Positions 31,766-38,775 of a stretch of 38,775 nt of DNA are shown here, one piece after another. The stretch's first letter is position 1. The number at the start of each line of letters is the position of its first letter. The translations under genes were made by a program, and so were the position numbers. Location of the stretch: NCBI GenBank assembly GCA_018066225.1, contig JAGHRU010000124.1:1-38775 (forward strand), given 5' to 3'. A model generated the notes under the pieces. That model had not been told where the DNA came from. It worked only from the letters and a program-made list of their open reading frames with translations, and made no database searches. This stretch comes from Candidatus Equimonas enterica. Lineage in GTDB: Bacteria; Bacteroidota; Bacteroidia; Bacteroidales; Bacteroidaceae.

Positions 31766-33455
31766 CGTCGTTGTATTTGGGTGGTGAATAAGTGTAGAGA
31801 TAACGCTTGATGGAGAGTTTCGGGGTCTTCTCAAACTCTTCGTCGCGCACCTCGATGGCAGAGAGTTGTTCGTAGCGGTTGAGGTGCTTGTTGAGGTCGC
31901 GGCGGTGACGCTCCATGAGGTCGATGATGTCGAGGTGCGACAAGCCTTTGGCCTCGGCGGCCTCGAAGTCGGGATAGACGAGCATGACAAACTTGTTGTC
32001 GCGCTGCACCATGCAGCACTCCTTGACGCAGGGCAAGACGGCGAAGCGGCTCTCCACCTCCTCGGGATAGACATTCTGGCCATTGGGCGTGAGGAGCATG
32101 TTTTTGCAACGTCTGCGTATGGTGAGGCTCCCGTCGTCGGCTATGGTGCCGAGGTCGCCCGTATGATACCAGCCGCCTGCATCGACGACGGCATTGGTGG
32201 CAGCCACATCGTTGTAGTAGCCGAGCATGAGGTTGGTGCCGCGCACCAAGATTTCGCCCACCTGCTCGCGGGGATTACTGCTGTCGATGTGCATCTCCAT
32301 GCGTGGCGCAACGCGGCCGCAGGTGCCCATCTTAAACGCTGAGGCGTGGGTGAAGGTGATGAGTGGTCCTGTCTCCGTCGTACCGTAGCCGATGGTATAG
32401 GGGAAGCCTATCTCGCGCAGCAGGGCTTCGAGTTCGGGATTGAAGGCTGCGCCGCCCATAACGACCTGTGCCACGCGGCCACCGAAGGCACCGAGCATTT
32501 GCTCCTTGACGCGCGCCATGATGCGTGCACGCAGATAGGGCACACGCAGCGCGGTGCGCAGCATGGGGCGTTCGAGTTTCGGCACGACGGTCTTTTGCAG
32601 GAGTTTCTCCATCACCAAGGGCACGCAGATGGCCAGATGAGGGCGCACATCGCCAAAGGCAGCGAGGATGACGCTGGGCGAAGCCGCCCGCAGGAGGTAA
32701 TAGGTGTGCATGCCCACGAGCAGCCCTGCGATAAGTTCAAACATCAGGCCGTACATGTGCGCCATCGGCAGCATGGAGACGATGCAATTGCCCGGAAGGA
32801 AGGTCTCGGGGCAGAGTTCTTGCGCACAGAGCGCGTTGCTCCACAGCGAGCGATAGGGCAGCATGACGCCTTTGGAGTGTCCGGTAGTGCCGCTGGTGTA
32901 GTTGATGAGTGCCAGTGCCTCGCCATCGCTCTGACGATGGTAGTGGAGGTCTTCGGGGCCGAAGTCGCGGGGGTAATGCTGGCCGAAATGTACGTTGATC
33001 GTGTCGCGCATCTTGGCAAGGCTTTCGTCGCGGCTGTACTGCACCTCGTAGTCGCTGTTGCGCACCACGGCCACCAACTCGGGAATGGCTTCGGGCTGGA
33101 GGCGCGAGATCATGTTGTCGCCCACAAAGAGCAGGCGTGCCGCGCTGTGCGCGATGATGTTTTGCGCCTGCTCGCCGCTAAAATCGTGCAGGATGGGCAC
33201 GGCTACTGCGCCATAGGTGATGGTAGCCAGGAAGGCGATGGCCCAGTGCGCAGAGTTGCGGCCATAGAGGCCAATGCGGTCACCGGGCTGCAAACCCGCT
33301 TGCTCAAAGAGGATGTGGAGTTTGGCGATAGATACCGCCACATCACGGTAGCGAAATGTCTCACCGCCATAGTCAGTGAGCGCGTCACGCTGCCAATTCT
33401 CGCGAATACTGTGCTCGATGAGCGCGATGAAGTCGGAATACTGCGTGTTACTCAT
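31422..33455 (-). CDS. Long-chain acyl-CoA synthetase (AMP-binding), stop codon apparently lost
   Basis: Activates fatty acids with ATP and CoA. Motifs: AMP-binding INYTSGTTGHSKGVMLP (residues 184-200), IGYGTTETGPLITF, GWYHTGDLGTI, and the C-terminal NGQNVYPEEVE with the KTPKLSIKR lysine region. Homologues end just after SIKRYLY (about residue 554, position 31794), but here the frame runs on for some 120 further residues (SSAPDRHVGLCALSVGG and on) that are rich in Arg, His and Ser and overlap the small membrane protein. The TAT at 31788-31790 could be a mutated TAA. The functional protein is most likely about 555 aa. A full-consensus promoter lies upstream. Confidence 0.88.
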   Translation of the reverse strand: MSNTQYSDFIALIEHSIRENWQRDALTDYGGETFRYRDVAVSIAKLHILFEQAGLQPGDRIGLYGRNSAHWAIAFLATITYGAVAVPILHDFSGEQAQNIIAHSAARLLFVGDNMISRLQPEAIPELVAVVRNSDYEVQYSRDESLAKMRDTINVHFGQHYPRDFGPEDLHYHRQSDGEALALINYTSGTTGHSKGVMLPYRSLWSNALCAQELCPETFLPGNCIVSMLPMAHMYGLMFELIAGLLVGMHTYYLLRAASPSVILAAFGDVRPHLAICVPLVMEKLLQKTVVPKLERPMLRTALRVPYLRARIMARVKEQMLGAFGGRVAQVVMGGAAFNPELEALLREIGFPYTIGYGTTETGPLITFTHASAFKMGTCGRVAPRMEMHIDSSNPREQVGEILVRGTNLMLGYYNDVAATNAVVDAGGWYHTGDLGTIADDGSLTIRRRCKNMLLTPNGQNVYPEEVESRFAVLPCVKECCMVQRDNKFVMLVYPDFEAAEAKGLSHLDIIDLMERHRRDLNKHLNRYEQLSAIEVRDEEFEKTPKLSIKRYLYTYSPPKYNDDGIISSLCAPPVSSAPDRHVGLCALSVGGSQGVPLLSPHWPHLRSLCLCPHRGRMALPPRQKRVSRSTRQVHGHDIYRFRHHRRRLRSSLRSGRCFAVFLALSLGRGVAPAAIG

Positions 33456-33545
33456 GATGTTGCTGTCGCACGCCCGAGCGGCTGAACGCGGCTTCTGTGC
33501 CGAGTTTTAGACCACTTTTTGCGTGCTTTGTTATTGTTTTAGAGC

Positions 33546-33578
33546 GCAAAGATAAACATTTCAGCCCAACCGCACAAA
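33546..33578 (-). promoter_or_regulatory. Promoter of the acyl-CoA synthetase
   Basis: Minus strand TTTG (33578-33575), 20-bp spacer, TATCTTTG (33554-33547): full match to the Bacteroidales consensus, with a leader of about 85 nt. Confidence 0.75.
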
Positions 33579-33797
33579 TAAAAATGCAGAAAAATGCAGC
33601 GCAGCAACACCTTTTAACGCCACGACCGCTGCGTCAAAAGAATTTCACATTACCCAACCCCTTCACCATCGCTACCGCCATTCGGACCAACGCCACGCGC
33701 CGCGCGAAGCCGCTGTGGGTGGCTTCGTCGGCCGCCGCCGACCGTCAGCGCGCCTACGCCATACGCTCGCTCCGCCACGTTTCGCGCTGATTTTCAG

Positions 33798-33927
33798 CGC
33801 GATAGCCCCGCATCGTCATTTCCTCCTGCCCCGGCCTCCTGCCCCGTCTGCCCGCATCGTGCTTACGGCGTGGGCAGAGACGCGCACCGACAAGGGCAGA
33901 TAGCGCGCACGGTCTGCCCGCATCGTG
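33798..33927. repeat. 22-bp-period palindrome array, copy 4 (longest)
   Basis: Six consecutive units have centres at 33807.5, 33829.5, 33851.5, 33873.5, 33895.5 and 33917.5, all exactly 22 bp apart. Halves include CACGGTCTGC/CCGCATCGTG, CCCCGTCTGC/CCGCATCGTG, ACCGACAAGG/GCAGATAGCG and TACGGCGTGG/GCAGAGACGC. GTCTGCCCGCATCGTG occurs twice, 66 bp (three periods) apart, and GGGCAGA twice, 22 bp apart. Half-sites match those of the arrays at 7.4 and 22.3 kb. Confidence 0.85.
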
Positions 33928-34000
33928 ATGCGCCGCCCTTCATTGCGCCCCAAATAGGCGGCCTACCCCGTCACACCGCGCGCTAAATGCGGCACTACGG

Positions 34001-34018
34001 ATTGTCAAAATTTTTGCA
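34001..34018 (+). repeat. 18-bp interspersed repeat
   Basis: ATTGTCAAAATTTTTGCA, identical to the minus strand of 7354-7371. Here it is followed by a small GCATCG/CGATGC hairpin (34016-34035) and is preceded, 74 bp away, by array copy 4. Confidence 0.75.
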
Positions 34019-34074
34019 TCGTCCCACCCCGATGCACCGAAAAAAGTAGCAACAGCAAAGTTTCTCTTCCCACG

Positions 34075-34106
34075 CTTGCCTGTTTGCCGCAAAAGCCTTA
34101 ACTTTG
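34075..34106 (+). promoter_or_regulatory. Promoter of the secreted nuclease
   Basis: TAACTTTG at 34099-34106 fits the -7 consensus. CTTG at 34075-34078 with a 20-bp spacer is a near match to the -33 TTTG. The leader is about 20 nt. Confidence 0.65.
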
Positions 34107-34133
34107 CACCTCCACAGCAAACACCTTTAACGC

Positions 34134-35048
34134 ATGAAGCACATACACTATCTCATATTCACCACCTGCCTCCTCTTGCTCGCCGCCTGCGACAAGGAAG
34201 AACCCGACTACATCATCGGCCCCACTACGCCCACGTCCTCCACCGACGCTACCAACGCCAACTCCCCTACTGCCGTCGCCCCTTGGCTCGGCAAGTATGT
34301 CACGCGCCTCGAGGTGCCGCGCCTGAAAGCCGGCAACCACTTCGTGGCGCATAGCAGCAAGGAGGGCAAGGACAGCGTGATGGCCTATTGCCTCGAATAT
34401 GACGCGGCGCAGGGGCACTCCCGCTGGGTCGCTTTCCGCTTCGACAGTAAGACGCGCAGCAAGGTCACCGGGCGACAAGACAGTTTCCGCGACGACCCCT
34501 ATCTCCCTACCGATTGCCATATCGGCTCTGGCGGCTTCGGCGGCGGCTACGACCGCGGCCACATCTGCGCCAGTGCCGACCGTCTGTATAGTGCCTCGGC
34601 CAACGACCTCACGTTCTTCATGTCCAACATGTCGCCGCAACGCTCGCGCTTCAACCAAGACTACTGGCCAATCTACGAGCAGCAGGTGCAGTCGTGGGGA
34701 CGCTCTGCGGCTTTCGCCGACACGCTCTATGTGGTCAAGGGCGGCACCATCGGCACGGGACAGGTGCTGCAATACCTCTCGCGTCCCAATGGCAAGCGCG
34801 TCGCTGTGCCCAAGTACTACTACATGGCGCTACTCAAGGTCAAGAGCAAAACCTACTCTGCCATTGCCTTCTTCATGGAGCACAAGGACTATGGAGGCAC
34901 CCAGGGCACGGCCGAAGAACTGCGCCAGCACGCCATCTCCATCGACGAGCTGGAAGAGCGGACGGGCATCGACTTCTTCCCCAACCTCCCTGCCGCCGTC
35001 GAGACCGCCGTCGAGAAGGACTATTTCTTCTCCAACTGGGGGCTGTAA
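34134..35048 (+). CDS. DNA/RNA non-specific endonuclease, lipoprotein
   Basis: The only plus-strand gene. A 304-aa NucA/EndA-type nuclease that cleaves DNA and RNA without sequence preference, using a His general base and one metal ion. It carries a lipobox LLAAC (C19) and a Thr/Ser/Asn-rich linker (31-48), so it is probably a surface or periplasmic lipoprotein. The active site is YDRGHICAS with H143, followed by SNMSPQRSRFNQ, whose Asn residues bind the metal. Likely roles are nutrient scavenging or host-DNA degradation (inference). It stands alone, with a promoter upstream and a 21-bp hairpin downstream. Confidence 0.93.
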   Translation: MKHIHYLIFTTCLLLLAACDKEEPDYIIGPTTPTSSTDATNANSPTAVAPWLGKYVTRLEVPRLKAGNHFVAHSSKEGKDSVMAYCLEYDAAQGHSRWVAFRFDSKTRSKVTGRQDSFRDDPYLPTDCHIGSGGFGGGYDRGHICASADRLYSASANDLTFFMSNMSPQRSRFNQDYWPIYEQQVQSWGRSAAFADTLYVVKGGTIGTGQVLQYLSRPNGKRVAVPKYYYMALLKVKSKTYSAIAFFMEHKDYGGTQGTAEELRQHAISIDELEERTGIDFFPNLPAAVETAVEKDYFFSNWGL

Positions 35049-35070
35049 CCGCCATCTGCCTTCCCCCTTT

Positions 35071-35125
35071 ACGGCATACGCCCCCGCAGTGCAACCGATG
35101 TGGTCACTGCGGGGGCGTATGCCGT
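35071..35125. terminator. 21-bp perfect hairpin between convergent genes
   Basis: ACGGCATACGCCCCCGCAGTG (35071-35091, given here as its full arm) pairs perfectly with 35105-35125 across a 13-nt loop. It lies 22 nt after the nuclease stop and 29 nt from the sulfatase stop, so it can serve both convergent genes. No T-run follows on either side. Confidence 0.7.
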
Positions 35126-35154
35126 GTAGGCCAATGGAGCACGCACTGCCGAGG

Positions 35155-36693
35155 CTATGGCCTGCGTGGTAACGTCACGCGAAAGTGCGGGTTAGGGGTG
35201 TGCTCTTTCAGCAGCACCTCCACCATCGCCGCCACGCGCTCGGGGTGCTCGGCAGCGCGGTCGTGGTCTTCGTGTATGTCGGCATCGAGGTCGTAGAGTT
35301 CGGGCACGCCACCGCGCACCACGAGTTTCCATCGCCCTTGGCGCAGCGCCATCTGGTCGGTCTCGTCAAACTCCCAGTAGAGGAAGTCGTGTCGCTGCTG
35401 CGCCGCGTCCTCGCCCAAGAGCGTAGGCAGTATGCTGATGCCGTCGAAAGGTTCGGCTTCGCCACGCTCGGCTTTCGCCCGACTCGTCACCGACGCCGGG
35501 AAGTCGGTCAGCCCCGTAAGGTCGGCCAGCGTGGGCATGATGTCGTAGAAGGCAAAGGGAAGGTTGCTCTCGCTGCCTGCTGCCACCCTGCCCGGCCACC
35601 ACGCGATGAAGGGTACGCGGATGCCACCTTCGTAGCACTGACGCTTCAGCCCACGCAGTCGGCCGTCGCGACCGAAGAAAGCAGGGTCTGCCCCACCCTC
35701 TTCGTGCGGCCCATTGTCGCTGGTGAAGATGACGAGCGTGTTGCTGTCGAGCCCCTTGGCACGCAGCGTGGCGAAGACCTCGCCCACATAGGCATCGAGG
35801 CGGCTTATCATAGCGGCAAACTGCGCATGGGTGTGACGCACATCGGCATAGCGCGATGGCCACTGTCCCGCCCAGTCCTTGTCGTCCGTAAACGCCGCTT
35901 CGTAGGCCGATACGAGGCTGTCGGCGGGCTGCGCCAACTCGGCATGGGGCAGCGTATAGGTGAGCATGGCGAAGAAAGGCTGCCCATCGGGCTGCTGCTC
36001 GCCTATCCACCGCAGTGCCTCACGATGGATGAGGTCGGCACTGTACTGCGGACGGCGGTGGTAGTCGTCGCCCGTCATGGCGTGCTGCACATTGCTTTCG
36101 AGCACCACGCGCACCGTCGTCGTGTCGCCGCGTGCGGGGTCGTAGCGGTTGAGGAAATTGGGGTAATAACTGTGGGCTTGGTATTGGCACACATAGCCGA
36201 AGAAGCGGTCGATGCCACGCGTATGGGGCAGCGATGCACTGCCCTCGTAGCCTCCGGCCCACTTGCCGAACATCGCGGTGCGATAGCCTTGGCGTTTCAT
36301 CATCTCCGTCAGCACGATATGCTCGGGGTCGTAGGGATGCTGACCACTCACAGCATAGTCTTCCACGATGCCGTATTTCACCTTCGGCGCATCGGGCCAA
36401 TACTCCTTGTTGCCTCTCACCTCGCAATGTCCCGTGTGCTGCCCCGTCATCAGCGTGGCACGCGAAGGCGCACTGACAGGACTGCCAGCGTAGGCATCGG
36501 TGAAGCGCATCCCTTCGCGTGCCATCTGGTCGATGTGGGGCGTGAGGATGAAAGGCTGCCCGTAGCAGCCGAGGTCGCCGTAACCCATGTCGTCGCACAT
36601 GATGTAGATGACGTTGGGCGGCGTGCCCATCTCCTGCGCCAGTGCAGCGAGCGGCGCGAGAGAGAGTATAGGGATGATGTAGCGACGGCGCAT
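35155..36693 (-). CDS. Sulfatase (type I, Ser-type formylglycine)
   Basis: A formylglycine-dependent sulfatase that removes sulfate from glycans or other esters. The 512-aa protein has a signal peptide (ends ALAQ, residue 20), metal-binding DD at 34-35 (YIMCDDMGYGD), the maturation motif SAPSRATLMTG with Ser74 as the residue to be converted, FGKWAGGYEG, and IFTSDNGPHEEGG. A Ser-type site needs the anaerobic radical-SAM maturase, whose gene is not in this window. The start at 36693 (MRRRYII) gives a proper signal peptide; an extension to 36762 crosses the tyrS terminator. The substrate is unknown. Confidence 0.93.
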   Translation of the reverse strand: MRRRYIIPILSLAPLAALAQEMGTPPNVIYIMCDDMGYGDLGCYGQPFILTPHIDQMAREGMRFTDAYAGSPVSAPSRATLMTGQHTGHCEVRGNKEYWPDAPKVKYGIVEDYAVSGQHPYDPEHIVLTEMMKRQGYRTAMFGKWAGGYEGSASLPHTRGIDRFFGYVCQYQAHSYYPNFLNRYDPARGDTTTVRVVLESNVQHAMTGDDYHRRPQYSADLIHREALRWIGEQQPDGQPFFAMLTYTLPHAELAQPADSLVSAYEAAFTDDKDWAGQWPSRYADVRHTHAQFAAMISRLDAYVGEVFATLRAKGLDSNTLVIFTSDNGPHEEGGADPAFFGRDGRLRGLKRQCYEGGIRVPFIAWWPGRVAAGSESNLPFAFYDIMPTLADLTGLTDFPASVTSRAKAERGEAEPFDGISILPTLLGEDAAQQRHDFLYWEFDETDQMALRQGRWKLVVRGGVPELYDLDADIHEDHDRAAEHPERVAAMVEVLLKEHTPNPHFRVTLPRRP

Positions 36694-36732
36694 AAGACAA
36701 TTTGGGAGGGGAGTGGCCCACCATGAGGCCAT

Positions 36733-36781
36733 AAAAAGGCGCAAGCCACTTCGGGTATCCATTCCCCAAGCGACTTGCGCC
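36733..36781 (-). terminator. Terminator of rnpA-yidD-tyrS
   Basis: The minus-strand RNA folds with GGCGCAAG/CTTGCGCC as outer stem (36774-36781 with 36738-36745), extended inward by several more pairs including G-U, and is followed by a T5 run. It begins 10 nt after the tyrS stop. Confidence 0.8.
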
Positions 36782-36790
36782 GTAATCGAT

Positions 36791-38083
36791 TTACTTTACG
36801 ATGACGAGGTAGTTCTTCTTCTTGCCTTGCCCCACGAGCAGGTACTTGCCGTCCAGCAAGTCCCCTTCGCCGATGATCTGGTCGAAGGCTGCGAGTTTCT
36901 CCTTGTTGAGTTGCACACCACCGCCTTGGGTGAGTTTGCGCATTTCTCCCTTGGAAGAGAAGCACGGCGTGGTCTCTGCCATCAGATCGACAGCGCGTGC
37001 GCCGACGACCTGCTCGCGCGACACTTCGTAGTGTGGCACGTCCTTGAAGACAGCCAGCAGCGTCTGCTCGTCCAAGGCGAGGAGGCTCTCTTTGGTGGCT
37101 TTGCCGAAGAGGATGTTGGAGGCTGCCACAGCACGCTCGTAGGCTTCGCGGGAGTGCACCATCACGGTCACCTCCTCCGCCAGACGCTTTTGCAGTATGC
37201 GACGTCCGGGGTCGGTGTCGTGTTCATCTATGATGGCTTCTATCTCCTCGCGGGTCAGCGAAGTGAAGATCTTGATATAGCGTTTAGCGTCGTCGTCGGG
37301 CACATTTATCCAGAACTGGTAGAACTCATAGGGCGACGTACGCTCCTCATCGAGCCACACATTACCGCTTTCCGTCTTACCAAACTTCCTGCCGTCGCTC
37401 TTGGTCACGAGAGGGCAGGTCAAGGCGAAGCACTCTCCGCCATTCGTGCGACGGATGAGTTCGCTACCGGTCGTGATGTTGCCCCACTGGTCTGCGCCGC
37501 CGAGTTGCAAGCGACAGCCCTTGTGCTCGTAGAGGTACAGGAAGTCGTAGCCTTGCAGCAGCTGATAGGTAAACTCTGTGAAGGAGAGACCGTCGCGCGC
37601 CTCACCGTTGAGACGCTTCTGCACGCTCTCTTTTGCCATCATGTAGTTCACCGTGATGTGCTTACCGATATCGCGGGCGAAGGCAAGGAAAGTGAAGTCC
37701 TTCATCCAGTCGTAGTTATTGACGAGTTCAGCACGATTGCTGGCATCGCTATCGAAGTCGAGGAACTTGGCGAGCTGCTTCTTGATGCAGGCCACATTGT
37801 GTGCCAAGGTGGCTTCGTCGAGGAGGTTGCGCTCCTGCGACTTGCCCGAGGGATCGCCTATCATACCCGTAGCACCGCCGACGAGGGCAAGGGGTTTGTG
37901 GCCGCAGCGCTGGAAGTGACGGAGCATCATCACACCGCAGAGATGGCCAATGTGCAGGGAGTCGGCTGTGGGGTCGATGCCCAGATAAGCCGTCTGCATG
38001 CCCGAAGCAAGCAGTTCGTCCGTGCCGGGCATCATCTGGTGTATCATGCCACGCCACGTCAGTTCTTCTATGAAGTTTTGCAT
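36791..38083 (-). CDS. tyrS: Tyrosyl-tRNA synthetase
   Basis: Class I synthetase that charges tRNA-Tyr. The 430-aa protein has the HIGH-type motif [26 protein letters not shown], the tyrosine-binding [10 protein letters not shown] and [10 protein letters not shown], the KMSKS counterpart KFGKTESG, and a C-terminal S4-like RNA-binding domain ([16 protein letters not shown]). The start at 38083 ([12 protein letters not shown]) gives the conserved beginning; an in-frame extension to 38116 is less likely. It follows yidD by 69 nt, probably as the last gene of an rnpA-yidD-tyrS unit. Confidence 0.96.
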   Translation of the reverse strand: MQNFIEELTWRGMIHQMMPGTDELLASGMQTAYLGIDPTADSLHIGHLCGVMMLRHFQRCGHKPLALVGGATGMIGDPSGKSQERNLLDEATLAHNVACIKKQLAKFLDFDSDASNRAELVNNYDWMKDFTFLAFARDIGKHITVNYMMAKESVQKRLNGEARDGLSFTEFTYQLLQGYDFLYLYEHKGCRLQLGGADQWGNITTGSELIRRTNGGECFALTCPLVTKSDGRKFGKTESGNVWLDEERTSPYEFYQFWINVPDDDAKRYIKIFTSLTREEIEAIIDEHDTDPGRRILQKRLAEEVTVMVHSREAYERAVAASNILFGKATKESLLALDEQTLLAVFKDVPHYEVSREQVVGARAVDLMAETTPCFSSKGEMRKLTQGGGVQLNKEKLAAFDQIIGEGDLLDGKYLLVGQGKKKNYLVIVK

Positions 38084-38152
38084 AATATAGGGAGTTTGTA
38101 TGTCGTAAGCCGCCAAGCGGCGGCAAGGGTTTGCGCTGTTGTTGCGGCTCGT

Positions 38153-38374
38153 CTAATCGGGCACGGGGTCGTAGCCGCTACCGCCCCAAGGATGACAACG
38201 CAGGATGCGTCGCACAGCGAGCCATGAGCCTTTGAGTGCCCCGTGCTTACGCAAGGCCTCGACAGCGTACTGCGAGCATGTCGGCGTGAAGCGGCAGGCA
38301 GGCGGTGTCAGCGGCGAGATGTAGCGCTGATAGCCACGGATGGGAGCGATGAGGGCACGGGTGATCCAGTTCAT
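38153..38374 (-). CDS. yidD: Membrane protein insertion efficiency factor YidD
   Basis: A 73-aa small protein that assists YidC-dependent membrane insertion. It has the family hallmark [19 protein letters not shown] and the C-terminal [18 protein letters not shown]. It overlaps the end of rnpA by 4 nt, the usual coupling. Confidence 0.95.
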   Translation of the reverse strand: MNWITRALIAPIRGYQRYISPLTPPACRFTPTCSQYAVEALRKHGALKGSWLAVRRILRCHPWGGSGYDPVPD

Positions 38375-38775
38375 AGAGCAGGAGGCGCAGATTGCTCTGC
38401 TTTTACTATTTGGCGCAAGAGCACGGCCATGCTGTGCATCACGCGCTCGGTGCGCATCGGCTTATCGGAGAGCCACACGAAAGCCACATGGAGCATCGTC
38501 TCGCTTTGCCCTTGCATGGCGTCCCAGAGCCCTTGCTTTTGCAGTCGGTAGGCCTCGCGGAGTTGTCGTTTTGCCCTGTTGCGATCCACAGCATGGCGCA
38601 GGCGACGCTTCGCCACGGAGAGGAGCACCTGCACCACTGGGGTATCGGCCTTTCGCGGCACGCGACACCACGCAGCACGCACGGGGTAAGCGGCGGCAGA
38701 CTGACGGCTGACAGCGAAAAGATGGTCGATGTCGCGTGAGAGGCAGAGGTGTTCGCGTTTGCCAAAGGTGGGCAT
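38371..38775 (-). CDS. rnpA: Ribonuclease P protein component
   Basis: The protein subunit that helps the RNase P RNA bind and cleave pre-tRNA 5' leaders. The 134-aa protein begins [20 protein letters not shown] and has the RNA-binding motif [14 protein letters not shown]. The ATG is the last codon of the window, so a start further upstream cannot be excluded, although the sequence matches the usual start of Bacteroidetes RnpA. Overlap with yidD is 4 nt. Confidence 0.92.
   Translation of the reverse strand: MPTFGKREHLCLSRDIDHLFAVSRQSAAAYPVRAAWCRVPRKADTPVVQVLLSVAKRRLRHAVDRNRAKRQLREAYRLQKQGLWDAMQGQSETMLHVAFVWLSDKPMRTERVMHSMAVLLRQIVKAEQSAPPAL

Larger units (their letters stand above)
33579..34074. 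other. Repeat-rich gene-free region between divergent promoters
   Basis: The gap between the leftward ligase promoter and the rightward nuclease promoter. I see no credible gene. It holds a 22-bp-period array (33798-33927) and the 18-bp sequence shared with 7354-7371; the rest (33579-33797) is GC-rich and resembles parts of the 7.2-7.7 kb gap only in short words such as GGCCGCCG/ACCG. Confidence 0.7.

Overview
The window looks like a chromosomal segment of a GC-rich member of the Bacteroidales, most likely Prevotella-like or a close relative (lineage inferred from gene content, not proven). The grounds are a SusC/SusD pair, a type IX-like C-terminal sorting tail, Suf genes in the order C-D-S, rnpA-yidD-tyrS, inositol-1-phosphate synthase, and many promoters of the Bacteroidales type (TTTG, 19-20 bp, TAnnTTTG). 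Nearly every gene is on the minus strand; only the secreted nuclease near 34-35 kb is on the plus strand. I recognised no rRNA, tRNA, CRISPR, insertion sequence or prophage.

Layout, left to right. 1-4.4 kb: rnhB, sufS, sufD and sufC, read right to left as one operon without sufB. 4.5-5.8 kb: two small exported proteins, one with a sorting tail, the other with a duplicated N-terminal motif and a C-type-lectin-like domain. 5.9-7.2 kb: myo-inositol-1-phosphate synthase. 7.2-7.9 kb: a gene-free stretch rich in repeats. 8-13 kb: a susC-susD-lipoprotein nutrient-uptake operon whose susD carries an in-frame amber codon. 13.2-20.6 kb: a division and wall cluster, transcribed murG-murC-ftsQ-ftsA-ftsZ-ftsZ, with two complete adjacent ftsZ genes. 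20.8-23.4 kb: a cysteine-rich DUF3109-type protein, a tiny membrane protein, ybeY and ruvB. 23.5-29.4 kb: an M16 metallopeptidase, DsbD and an outer-membrane barrel protein. 29.4-33.5 kb: a frameshifted DEAD-box helicase and a long-chain acyl-CoA ligase that has apparently lost its stop codon. 33.5-34.1 kb: a second repeat-rich gap. 34.1-38.8 kb: a lipoprotein nuclease, a sulfatase, tyrS, yidD and rnpA.

The most unusual signal is a family of non-coding arrays at five places (248-355, 7424-7554, 7838-7879, 22295-22358, 33798-33927). Each is built of about 20-bp perfect or decayed palindromes, with centres spaced almost exactly 22 bp apart, and centred on CTGC/GCAG or GG/GCAG. The half-sites recur between loci while the outer bases diverge. 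Two of the loci also share an identical 18-bp sequence in opposite orientation. This resembles a dispersed multi-site repeat or operator family that I cannot name.

Three genes (susD, the helicase, the acyl-CoA ligase) look damaged by single small changes. These may be real decay, strain variation or assembly error; the sequence alone cannot decide.
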